From Paenibacillus oryzae (lineage in GTDB: Bacteria; Bacillota; Bacilli; Paenibacillales; Paenibacillaceae): a DNA stretch of 64,000 nucleotides. Below the pieces are notes generated by a model, which worked only from the letters and a program-made list of their open reading frames with translations, ran no database searches and was not told where the DNA came from. Of the stretch, positions 51,197-58,799 are shown piece after piece. Numbering within the stretch: the first letter of the stretch is position 1; each line of letters starts with the position of its first letter. The DNA lies in assembly GCF_001675045.1 (NCBI RefSeq), contig NZ_LYPA01000065.1:310001-374000 (forward strand), in the 5' to 3' direction. The translations under genes were made by a program, and so were the position numbers.

Positions 51197-52300
51197 TTAT
51201 TCGTATACTTTTATTTCATTATAGAACGTATCCCTCTCGACTGGAATTCGTCCCGCTCCTTTAATAAGCCAGATCAAATCTTCGCGAGTAATGCCTTCGG
51301 GCGTAAGCGCTCCGGCGGCATGGCTGATTCTTTCTTTAACGATGGTGCCGTGAGCGTCGGAGGCGCCCATGGTCAAAGCAACCTGTGTCAACTGAACGCC
51401 TATATTAATAAAGTAGGCTTTAATATGCTGGAAGTTGTCCAGCATAAGTCTGCTGATCGCAATCGTTTTGAGGTCCTCGAACGCTGAATTGCGGCGTCTG
51501 ATTCCTGCATTGGGATTAATGGGCTGCATGGAAAGCGGGATGAACACGAGAAAGCCGTTCGTTTCATCCTGGAGCTCGCGCAGATGGATCAAATGCTGAA
51601 CCCGGTCCTCCTTGGTCTCGATGGAGCCGTACAGCATCGTCGTATGTGTTTTGAGGCCCAGCTCATGTGCTGTACGGTGAACCTCCAGATATTGTGAAAC
51701 ATCGGCTTTAGTCACCCGCATTTTTTTACGGTATTGATCGGATAAAATTTCGGCTCCGCCGCCGGTCAAGGATTGAAGCCCAGCCTTCATGAGCTCTTGA
51801 AGCACTTCTTTATAGGATAACCCGCTGATTTTCGAGAAAAAATCGATTTCCGCAGCGGTGTACGCCTTAAGCGTCACTTCAGGGAAGCGGTCCCTAAGCG
51901 CTTTGAGGGAATCCACGTAATATTGGAAAGGCACGTGGTTATTATGCCCGCCAACAATATGGAACTCGCGGACGCCAGGGTGGAAATGCTTCTCAACGTA
52001 GGCGATCATTTCTTCGCCGGAAAGCGTATAGGCTCCGGGATCGCCCTGATCCTTGCGGAAGTTGCAGAAAGCGCAATGCGCTTCACAAACATTCGTAAAA
52101 TACAGGCTCATATTTTCAATAAAATAAACCTTTTTTCCGTTTTTGCGCAGCGCCACTTCATTAGCCAGCTGGCCGATAGTAAGCAAGTCCTCGGATTGAT
52201 ATAGAAAAACGCCATCCTGAAGGCTTAAGCGTTCTCCGTGGCGTACTTTTTCGATGATGTCCTGCATGCGGCTTTCTTGAGTCGGAATAATGACATTCAA
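51197..52300 (-). CDS. mqnE: Aminofutalosine synthase (radical SAM)
   Basis: 367 aa from TTG 52300, seven bases after GAGGAGG. Radical SAM motif CEAHCAFC (C-x3-C-x2-C) in LYFTNVCEAHCAFCNFRKDQG, then GGHNNHVPFQYYVD, QSLTGGGAEILSD and DETNGFLVFIPLSMQP, all features of MqnE rather than MqnC. It joins SAM with 3-enolpyruvyl-benzoate in the futalosine pathway to menaquinone, so this organism likely makes menaquinone by this route instead of, or besides, the classical men route. Other mqn genes are outside the window. Confidence 0.88.
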   Translation of the reverse strand: MNVIIPTQESRMQDIIEKVRHGERLSLQDGVFLYQSEDLLTIGQLANEVALRKNGKKVYFIENMSLYFTNVCEAHCAFCNFRKDQGDPGAYTLSGEEMIAYVEKHFHPGVREFHIVGGHNNHVPFQYYVDSLKALRDRFPEVTLKAYTAAEIDFFSKISGLSYKEVLQELMKAGLQSLTGGGAEILSDQYRKKMRVTKADVSQYLEVHRTAHELGLKTHTTMLYGSIETKEDRVQHLIHLRELQDETNGFLVFIPLSMQPINPNAGIRRRNSAFEDLKTIAISRLMLDNFQHIKAYFINIGVQLTQVALTMGASDAHGTIVKERISHAAGALTPEGITREDLIWLIKGAGRIPVERDTFYNEIKVYE

Positions 52301-52520
52301 GGAAAGACCTCCTCGCGAAGTTATAATGTATTTTGTGAAAAAAGGAACATGTATCATGTCTCATTAGCTCTAACTATTATAAACCTCACAGGATGTACGG
52401 GCAACAAGAAAGTCGTTCCGGCTTGAGCAAGCCGGTAAAGTGGAGTATACTATAGATAAGTAAGCATGATGGCGGCTCTATGGGTCCGCCAATACAGCGA
52501 AAGCAAACGGAGGGATGATC

Positions 52521-52883
52521 ATGATCACAATTAGTGAGCTGGCATCTGAAAAGATAAAGGAAATGCTGGAGCAAGAAGCTTCACCGGATTTGTTTCTGCG
52601 CGTAGGCGTCAAGGAAGGCGGCTGCAGCGGCTTTTCTTACGGCATGGGCTTTGACGATGAACTAAATGAAGGCGACCAAACCATTCAGACCCAAGGCTTG
52701 AAGGTAGTTGTAGACGAGGACAGCATCAAATATTTGAATGGCCTTGTGATCGACTTCAAGGAGTCAGCGATGGGTGGCGGTTTTACGATTGAAAATCCCA
52801 ACGCCTCCGCGACCTGCGGATGCGGCTCATCGTTCCGCACGGCAACCGATGCAGGAAAACCTGCCGCAGCCGGCGAGTGCTAA
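52521..52883 (+). CDS. yutM: A-type (IscA/ErpA, HesB) Fe-S carrier
   Basis: 120 aa from the second ATG (52521), six bases after CGGAGGG. HesB-like: ITISELASEKIKEML, GVKEGGCSGFSYGMGF with the first conserved Cys, and ATCGCGSSF with the C-x-C pair. Delivers Fe-S clusters to target proteins. Longer C-terminal tail than usual (RTATDAGKPAAAGEC), with a final cysteine. A palindromic element follows directly after the stop. Confidence 0.92.
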   Translation: MITISELASEKIKEMLEQEASPDLFLRVGVKEGGCSGFSYGMGFDDELNEGDQTIQTQGLKVVVDEDSIKYLNGLVIDFKESAMGGGFTIENPNASATCGCGSSFRTATDAGKPAAAGEC

Positions 52884-53076
52884 TGTAAGTTCAATTAAAA
52901 TAAACGGCAGAGATCGGACAGAGTGTTAATGGTTCTGGAGAAGCGAAGCGTTCGCCTGTGTTTCCGGATTACAACATTAGATTAATACAATCAGGTAATC
53001 TGGAAACAATAAGCGATCGGAAGAACCATTCACATGGCGGACGCCCTCCTGCCAGCCAAATTAATTTGAACTTACA
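52884..53076. repeat. 193-bp palindromic MITE-like element
   Basis: The ends are TGTAAGTTCAA and, at the other end, TTGAACTTACA, perfect 11-bp inverted repeats extended by AT-rich near-matches. Further in, GGCAG/CTGCC, AATGGTTCT/AGAACCATT and TTTCCGGATTAC/GTAATCTGGAAA are placed symmetrically, so almost the full length folds into one long hairpin. It has no coding capacity and starts one base after the yutM stop. A 20-of-22 copy of its AGAGTGT-AATGGTTC-GGAGA segment recurs at 62776-62797. Confidence 0.72.
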
Positions 53077-53083
53077 CCCTCTC

Positions 53084-53154
53084 GTGAAAAAAATCACTTT
53101 TCACTCTAATTAGTGATTTAAATCACATACTCTCCATTTGTCCGATATTATAAT
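53084..53154 (+). promoter_or_regulatory. Tandem FNR/CRP-like boxes and promoter of doxX
   Basis: Two GTGA-N6-TCAC palindromes lie at 53084-53097 (GTGAAAAAAATCAC) and 53113-53126 (GTGATTTAAATCAC), 29 bp apart. A TATAAT at 53149-53154 lacks a matching -35, and the second box is centred about 41.5 bp before the expected start site, the class II activator position of FNR/CRP proteins. Activation of doxX by an FNR-type regulator under low oxygen or nitrosative stress is inferred. Confidence 0.7.
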
Positions 53155-53183
53155 AAGGACATAAAGAGAAGGAGTGATGAGAG

Positions 53184-53720
53184 ATGATGAAATTTTGGAG
53201 AGAAAACGTATGGGCGGCAGGTTTCGCGGCATTTATTCGGATATTTCTTGGTTATCAATGGCTTAGCTCGGGGCTGCCAAAACTAACGGGCGCCACGCCG
53301 TTTACCGCAGAAGGATTTCTGAACAATGTCATCACTAACCCGGTTATGAACAAAGCAACAGGCGAACCGCTTTATCCGTTATTCAACAGCTTTGTCGAGC
53401 ATGTCGCCTTGCCAAATATTAAAATTATTAATATCCTTGTTCCATGGGGCGAAGTATTGATTGGCGCGGGACTGATTTTGGGCACCCTGACATTGACGGC
53501 AGCGTTTTTTGGTCTAGTGATGAACTTTATGTTTATGTTCGCAGGTACTGTAAGCAGCAATCCTTGGCTTCTGTTGTTGGGCTTCATCGTCGTATTGGCT
53601 GGCGCCAACGCCGGCAGATTCGGTCTTGACAGATACGTTCTGCCATGGCTGGGCAAAAAAACCGGAGGCAAGCTGTTCCGCCGCGCCGAGGCAGGACCGG
53701 CCTTCCGAGTTATTAAGTAA
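53184..53720 (+). CDS. DoxX-family membrane protein
   Basis: 178 aa with four hydrophobic segments: AAFIRIFLGYQWLSSGLPKL, IINILVPWGEVLIGAGLILG, TLTAAFFGLVMNFMFMFAG and NPWLLLLGFIVVLAGANAGRFGLDRYVLPWL. DoxX/TQO_small-type proteins include subunits of thiosulfate:quinone oxidoreductases and redox-stress membrane proteins; the long extracytoplasmic loop between helices 1 and 2 (FNNVITNPVMNKATGEPLYP region) is like the TQO-type. AAGGAG precedes the ATG. Regulated by the boxes upstream; followed 15 bp later by a small gene. Confidence 0.85.
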   Translation: MMKFWRENVWAAGFAAFIRIFLGYQWLSSGLPKLTGATPFTAEGFLNNVITNPVMNKATGEPLYPLFNSFVEHVALPNIKIINILVPWGEVLIGAGLILGTLTLTAAFFGLVMNFMFMFAGTVSSNPWLLLLGFIVVLAGANAGRFGLDRYVLPWLGKKTGGKLFRRAEAGPAFRVIK

Positions 53721-53735
53721 GGAGCGAAACAACGT

Positions 53736-54038
53736 ATGAGAGAATGCATTTTTCACTTTAAGGTAATCCGGGGCGACAAAAGCAAGCTGCTGCGCGCTTT
53801 GATTATGCTGGAGCCGAACAAACATCCAGCGATCTCCGACTTTATCGCCGCTTTCAAGCAGCTGGGCTACAATGTTACGCTGGAGGACGAGCGGGAGCTG
53901 ATTTTTGCGCCGCTAGGCGGCGAGGACTACAAGCTGGATATTACCAAAATCGAAATTAAAGGCGAGGACAATGGCGAGGGCTATCATGACGGAGAGCTCA
54001 AAAGCATACTTGACCATTTAATCAAAACAGGACTATAA
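53736..54038 (+). CDS. Hypothetical small protein in the doxX operon, 100 aa
   Basis: AAGGAGCG lies upstream of the ATG. Mixed alpha/beta and acidic: MRECIFHFKVIRGDKSKLL, AISDFIAAFKQLGYNVTLED, IFAPLGGEDYKLDITKIEIKG and a C-terminal helix. No domain recognised. The 15-bp gap after doxX suggests co-expression. Unknown function. Confidence 0.7.
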   Translation: MRECIFHFKVIRGDKSKLLRALIMLEPNKHPAISDFIAAFKQLGYNVTLEDERELIFAPLGGEDYKLDITKIEIKGEDNGEGYHDGELKSILDHLIKTGL

Positions 54039-54110
54039 GCGAGCCCTTGACGGATGAGTTAATCGATATGGGAATCGCGCTTGAGGAGCAACGCTCCCTT
54101 GCCCCGACCC

Positions 54111-54154
54111 AAAACCTTCTGTTCCCCGCGATAGGGAGAACAGAAGGTTTTTTT
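54111..54154 (+). terminator. Terminator after the doxX operon
   Basis: AAAACCTTCTGTTC paired with GAACAGAAGGTTTT with an inner CCC/GGG, followed by seven T. Confidence 0.9.
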
Positions 54155-54230
54155 GTATTTTTTTTGTGCTTGAACGAGCAGGCAGAGTATAATGGGACAT
54201 AAACACCTTTGGCGAATGGGATGATTGCTT

Positions 54231-56006
54231 ATGATGCGGCTGCTCGTCAGAAGTCTTGCGGATTTCCGTACCTCCTTCAAAAAATTGCTTCTGTTTGAAT
54301 ATATGTTTATGCTCCTGTCCAGCTTTGTCGTTATCCCGGTTATTACATATGTGTTTAACCGGATATTGACGGTGCTTGGTTCAGGCTCGCTGCTGAATGG
54401 AGAAGTGTACCGGATCGGGCTGGCCTATGAAGGCGTCCTTGGTCTGGTTATTATCGGACTGCTGGCTTCTTTCACTCTTTTTATCGAGTTATGCGTGCTT
54501 GTTGTTATGGTGCAGCAGCATTATTTTTCCAAAGAGGTTCTAATTTCGGATTCCTTGCTGGCTGCGCTTCGCCGCACGCCGCGTCTGCTTGGCTTTGGCA
54601 TACTTCAGCTATTGTTTTTTTTGCTGGTTCTTATTCCGTTTATCGATTCCCCGTTATCGGAGTCTTTTTATGCTCTGTTTAATTTCCCTATCCTTATAAA
54701 TAGCAGGGTGGTCGAAAGCTCTGTCATTATGACCGTAGTTTACGCCTTTTTGCTGCTTATTTTGCTGTACCTGCTGCTGAGATGGGTTTTTGTGCTGCAT
54801 TATATTATGCTGGAGGGTAAAAGCATTGCGGAGGCGGTCCGCAGCAGCATGGCGCTTACAAGAGGCTGGAGCCAGCTAAAGCTGTTTCTGATTTTGTTCC
54901 TTCTGAATGCGCTTGTTCTGTCGGCCGGTTTTTTTGTGCTTTCCTCTCTTTCCCATTTGCCGGCTTGGCTTAACATCAATGTGCTAAGGCTGTTTTCCGC
55001 TCATTATTCACTCACGCTTTCCTCCATTCTGAACTATATGTTTGCGCTTTTATTGCTGCCGGTCAACCTGATTTTTCTGACCCGCCTTTATTTCTATTTT
55101 CGCGCAGGTCAAGGCATTCGGCCCCGGGATACGCTAGAGCTGCGGCCCAGCCGGCTGGGAGGGCTGGAGCGGAAGCTGACCGTTTATTTGAGTAGGAGAA
55201 AAACGACCCGGACGTTGTATATTTCCATTACGGCCATCTATGTCGGGCTAATGATTTTTGTGGGCTTTCGCGCTAATGAAAATCTCCTGTACGCCCAGTG
55301 GACCGTTCTCATATCCGCCCATAGAGGAGACGTGGAGCTTGCTCCTGAAAATTCAATTCCCGCCATAAGATCAGCTATTGACAAAGGGGTGCAGTCGGTG
55401 GAGCTTGACGTACAGCTGACCCGTGATGGCGTGGCGGTGCTTCACCATGACTATACGTTACAGCGAATGGCAGGCGTGCAGCTACGGGTGAACGAGCTGA
55501 CTTATGATGAATTAAGCAGGCTGATGATCGGAGAGGATGGAAATCTGGAGCCGATTCATATTCCCACATTAAGCGAGGCTCTATCGGAGGCGCAGGGGAA
55601 AACTAAGCTGCTTCTTGATTTGAAGCCATACGGACCCGGAGCGGAGCTGGTTCACAAGGTCGTGGGAACCATCCAGCAATTCGGGATGGAGCGGGAGGTT
55701 TATATTCAATCCTTTGACAGCGAGTCGCTTCGTCTGATCCGCGAGCTTGCTCCCGATATCAAAATCGGGCAAATTCTTTATTTTGCATTGGGTGATTTGT
55801 CCGCTCTGGATGTAGACTTTTACACCATTGAACAGGTTATGCTGACGGAGCCGCTGGTCAAACGGGCCCATAGCAGCGGGCGGGAAGTATGGGTCTGGAC
55901 CGTCAACAGCAGCCGGAACATGAAGGAAGTGCTGAAATTCCGAATCGACGGCATGATTACGGATTATCCGCTTCGAGCGCAAAGCATGGTGGAGCTGAAT
56001 TTATAA
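54231..56006 (+). CDS. Membrane-bound glycerophosphoryl diester phosphodiesterase family protein
   Basis: 591 aa. The N-terminal ~320 residues hold about eight transmembrane helices with a basic/aromatic linker (ARGWSQLKLFLILFLLNA-type); after another helix (~335-355) comes a GDPD domain: ISAHRGDVELAPENSIPAI, QSVELDVQLTRDGVAVLHHD, IPTLSEALSEAQGKTKLLLDLKP, and VWVWTVNSS...DGMITDYP. All metal and catalytic residues (H, R, E, D, H) are there. This membrane-domain fusion is a known GDPD architecture in Firmicutes; it may act on lipoteichoic acid or lipid-derived diesters at the outer membrane face. Start uncertain: weak GGGATGA site. Confidence 0.87.
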   Translation: MMRLLVRSLADFRTSFKKLLLFEYMFMLLSSFVVIPVITYVFNRILTVLGSGSLLNGEVYRIGLAYEGVLGLVIIGLLASFTLFIELCVLVVMVQQHYFSKEVLISDSLLAALRRTPRLLGFGILQLLFFLLVLIPFIDSPLSESFYALFNFPILINSRVVESSVIMTVVYAFLLLILLYLLLRWVFVLHYIMLEGKSIAEAVRSSMALTRGWSQLKLFLILFLLNALVLSAGFFVLSSLSHLPAWLNINVLRLFSAHYSLTLSSILNYMFALLLLPVNLIFLTRLYFYFRAGQGIRPRDTLELRPSRLGGLERKLTVYLSRRKTTRTLYISITAIYVGLMIFVGFRANENLLYAQWTVLISAHRGDVELAPENSIPAIRSAIDKGVQSVELDVQLTRDGVAVLHHDYTLQRMAGVQLRVNELTYDELSRLMIGEDGNLEPIHIPTLSEALSEAQGKTKLLLDLKPYGPGAELVHKVVGTIQQFGMEREVYIQSFDSESLRLIRELAPDIKIGQILYFALGDLSALDVDFYTIEQVMLTEPLVKRAHSSGREVWVWTVNSSRNMKEVLKFRIDGMITDYPLRAQSMVELNL

Positions 56007-56059
56007 AACGGCTTATCACATTCCGATTCATTATGGCTGGTTAGGATTGGGAGGGAAAC

Positions 56060-56833
56060 ATGTATAACATTTTTATTGTTGAAGACGATGCCAAAATAGC
56101 TGCTATTTTGAAAAAAAAGATGGAGCAATACGGGTATTCGGCCGCTGTTGCCGTTAATTTCCGGGAGCTGTTGCCGGAGCTTGAGGCGTTTCAGCCTCAT
56201 CTGGTTTTGCTGGATATCAATCTGCCGTATTTTGACGGTTATTACTGGTGCCGCCAAATCCGCATGAGATCCAGCATGCCAATCCTTTATATTTCCGCAC
56301 GGGCGGGAGAGATGGATCAGGTGATGGCTATTGAAAACGGCGGCGATGACTATATAACCAAGCCGATTCAGCTGGAGCTGATGATGGCCAAAATTAAAGG
56401 GGCGCTCCGGCGGGCTTATGGCGAATACGCATCCTCGGGAATGGATGGCGGAAACGAAGGAGCTGTCTCCGGCTTGCCCTCATGGAGCGATCAAACGTAT
56501 GTGGGCCGCCCTTTGCTGGAATGCGGCGGCTTGCGTCTATACCCCGGACGAAATGAGCTGGAGTGGAAGGGGAAGCGGCTGGAGTTGACCAAAAACGAGC
56601 TGCTGCTGGCGGAATGTCTGATGAGCAAGCCGGGAGAGGTGTTGTCGCGGGATGTGCTGCTGGAGGCGCTATGGGACGATGTTCAGTTTGTCGACGACAA
56701 TACGCTTACCGTTAACGTGACGAGATTGCGCAAAAAAATGGAGGAGCTTGGCTTGCCCAAGCTGATCGACACCATCAGAGGTTTGGGCTACAAGCTCTCT
56801 ATCCAAAGGCTGGAGGAAAGCGGCGATGAATAA
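56060..56833 (+). CDS. bceR: Response regulator of a Bce-type module (OmpR family)
   Basis: 257 aa. Receiver domain with the acidic pair in IVEDDAKI, phosphoacceptor Asp in VLLDINLPYFDGYYWCRQIR, Thr/Ser and Lys sites (LYISARA, YITKPIQ), then a ~25-residue linker and an OmpR/PhoB winged helix ending LPKLIDTIRGLGYKLS. The linker (GEYASSGMDGGNEGAVSGLPS) is long. GGGAGGG upstream of the ATG. It overlaps the kinase gene by 8 bp. Symbol by system similarity to BceR, not by proven peptide. Confidence 0.9.
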   Translation: MYNIFIVEDDAKIAAILKKKMEQYGYSAAVAVNFRELLPELEAFQPHLVLLDINLPYFDGYYWCRQIRMRSSMPILYISARAGEMDQVMAIENGGDDYITKPIQLELMMAKIKGALRRAYGEYASSGMDGGNEGAVSGLPSWSDQTYVGRPLLECGGLRLYPGRNELEWKGKRLELTKNELLLAECLMSKPGEVLSRDVLLEALWDDVQFVDDNTLTVNVTRLRKKMEELGLPKLIDTIRGLGYKLSIQRLEESGDE

Positions 56834-57899
56834 AGTGACCTTGACCGCTTTTTTGAAGGATCGATTGGTTTATATCATGACGTTTTTGTTTCTTGCGGGT
56901 TTTGCCATCCTTTTATTTGTGCTGGAGAATTACCGTTATCCCGGTCTTATTGAAAGCGGGACCATGGTTTATATTGCGGTATTCGCCGTTTTTCTGCTTA
57001 TCATTTGGCTGGCGGCGGACTATGTTCGGCAGCGTCATTTCTACAGGCAGCTGCAGGAGGCGACGGAGAGGGCCGGCGAGCGCGATGGAGCCGCCATTGT
57101 CAATAATGGCGTCACGCATGAGCAAAAGCTTGTTGTTGCCCTGCTTCAGGAGCAAAACGCGGCTTTTTTGAACGAGCTGAATCAGTACAAGCGCCAGCAG
57201 GAGCTCCGCAATCATTTTGTGCTGCAATGGGTGCATTATATGAAAACTCCGGTTTCGGTCATCGATATGCAAATGCAGGAGGTTTTGCGGGAGCTGCCGT
57301 TAGGAGAGGAGGCGCAGCGCGAAGCGGCGCAAAGCATTCAGGAGGAAGCGGAACGGATGACAAGAGGGCTGGAGCAGATGCTTCATACGGCTAGACTGGA
57401 CAAATTTGCTCTGGACCTTCATATTCGCCGCAGGCCGCTCCATGAAATCCTTCGTTCGGCGGTCAACAGTCATAAGCGGTTATGCATCAAGCATTCCATT
57501 TTTCCCCGAATTGACGGCGAGGCATGGGTGGAAAGCGACGAGAAGTGGATTACTTTTGTACTGAACCAGCTGATCGGGAATAGTATCAAATACAGCAAAA
57601 CCAAGCCAGGCTCCAAAAATCTGCAATTTCGTATCAAGGAACAAAACGGAGGTGCGGTAACGCTGGAGGTCGAGGATGAAGGCATAGGCATTTTGCCGCA
57701 TGATCTTCCCCGCATATTTGATCCCTTTTTTACGGGGGAAAACGGCAGATCCTCTGGCGAATCAACGGGCATGGGGCTTTATTTGGCTAAGGAGGTTTGC
57801 AGCCGGCTAGGCCATAGCTTGACCGCGGAGAGCGTGCCTGGCAAGGGAGCCGTCTTTACTTTAACCTTTAAGCCGGGCGGCATTCATGTTATGGAATAA
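56826..57899 (+). CDS. bceS: Intramembrane-sensing histidine kinase (BceS-like)
   Basis: 357 aa. Two transmembrane helices (about 15-31 and 42-60) with a tiny extracellular loop, no HAMP, a coiled segment, then the dimerisation/phosphoacceptor region QWVHYMKTPVSVIDMQMQE with the His of HxMKTP, and an HATPase domain with GNSIKYSKTK (N box), VEDEGIGI and GENGRSSGESTGMGLYL. Kinases of this layout cannot sense peptides alone; they monitor the conformation of the BceAB transporter encoded next. Confidence 0.92.
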   Translation: MNKVTLTAFLKDRLVYIMTFLFLAGFAILLFVLENYRYPGLIESGTMVYIAVFAVFLLIIWLAADYVRQRHFYRQLQEATERAGERDGAAIVNNGVTHEQKLVVALLQEQNAAFLNELNQYKRQQELRNHFVLQWVHYMKTPVSVIDMQMQEVLRELPLGEEAQREAAQSIQEEAERMTRGLEQMLHTARLDKFALDLHIRRRPLHEILRSAVNSHKRLCIKHSIFPRIDGEAWVESDEKWITFVLNQLIGNSIKYSKTKPGSKNLQFRIKEQNGGAVTLEVEDEGIGILPHDLPRIFDPFFTGENGRSSGESTGMGLYLAKEVCSRLGHSLTAESVPGKGAVFTLTFKPGGIHVME

Positions 57900-57916
57900 A
57901 GCAAAAGGAAGGATAG

Positions 57917-57930
57917 TGACAATGTTGTAA
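57917..57930 (+). promoter_or_regulatory. BceR-type operator upstream of bceAB
   Basis: TGACA-ATGT-TGTAA fits the TNACA-N4-TGTAA consensus described for BceR-like regulators. It lies in the 123-bp gap between bceS and bceA, 92 bp before the bceA ATG, and a TATACT (57986-57991) with a poor -35 follows, as for an activated promoter. Confidence 0.75.
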
Positions 57931-58022
57931 GCTTGCCGGAGGCCATTGAAAGACAAATCGATGGGCGTGGAGTTGTCCGGCGGTATATACTTGCTGCATT
58001 AACGAGATGGGAGGCGACGGCA

Positions 58023-58799
58023 ATGAGCGTGCTTAAAGCGACGGCTCTTGGCAAGCTGTACAGCAGCAAAGGAAATGTCGTATTCAAAGCGCTGGAGGAT
58101 ATTGATCTGGAGATTAATCCCGGCGAATTTGTCGGCGTGATGGGGCCATCCGGCAGCGGAAAAACAACACTCCTGAACCTGCTGGCTACTATTGATCGTC
58201 CAACCTCGGGCACGGTCCAAATTAATGGCGTCAATCCCGTAAAGCTAAACCCCGCTCAGCTGGCGTTATTTCGCCGCCGGGAGCTTGGTTTTGTCTTTCA
58301 GGATTATAACCTGCTGGATACGCTAACAATTAAGGAAAATATTATCCTTCCGCTTGTATTGGGGGGCGTGCGTCCTGCCGAAATCGGGAAGGCGCTGGAA
58401 CCACTTGTGGAGCTGCTGCAGATCGACGGCATTTTGGGAAAGCGGACATATGAAGTGTCCGGCGGGCAGAAGCAGCGCGCTGCGATTGCAAGGGCAATTA
58501 TTCACAAGCCTTCGCTGCTGCTGGCTGACGAGCTGACCGGCAACCTGGACTCCAAGGCGGCCAAGGACGTCATGGATGCGCTGAAGGATATGAATGAGCA
58601 GTATAACGCAACCATTTTGATGGTGACGCATGATCCGTTTTCGGCCAGCTACTGCCAGCGTATTGTATTTATAAAGGACGGCAGGCTGTTTTCGGAGATC
58701 AGACGCGGCTCCAATCGGCAAACCTTTTTTCAGCAAATCCTGGATGCGTTAAGCGTGCTGGGAGGGAATTTCGATGACGTTCCGTTCGCTCGCCCTTAG
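58023..58799 (+). CDS. bceA: Bce-type antimicrobial peptide ABC transporter, ATP-binding protein
   Basis: 258 aa from ATG 58023 (GGGAGGCG upstream). Walker A GPSGSGKTT, Q loop VFQDYNLLDTLTIKENI, signature VSGGQKQRAAIARAI, Walker B LLLADELTGNLDS and H loop VTHD. The usual ADEPTGNLDS motif has Leu in place of Pro. It supplies energy for BceB. Its last 26 bp overlap the start of bceB. Confidence 0.93.
   Translation: MSVLKATALGKLYSSKGNVVFKALEDIDLEINPGEFVGVMGPSGSGKTTLLNLLATIDRPTSGTVQINGVNPVKLNPAQLALFRRRELGFVFQDYNLLDTLTIKENIILPLVLGGVRPAEIGKALEPLVELLQIDGILGKRTYEVSGGQKQRAAIARAIIHKPSLLLADELTGNLDSKAAKDVMDALKDMNEQYNATILMVTHDPFSASYCQRIVFIKDGRLFSEIRRGSNRQTFFQQILDALSVLGGNFDDVPFARP

Noticed and set aside
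52884-53076. Palindromic region considered as a tRNA or rRNA fragment
   Set aside because: No anticodon arm or CCA-type acceptor; symmetry of the ends fits a palindromic repeat instead.
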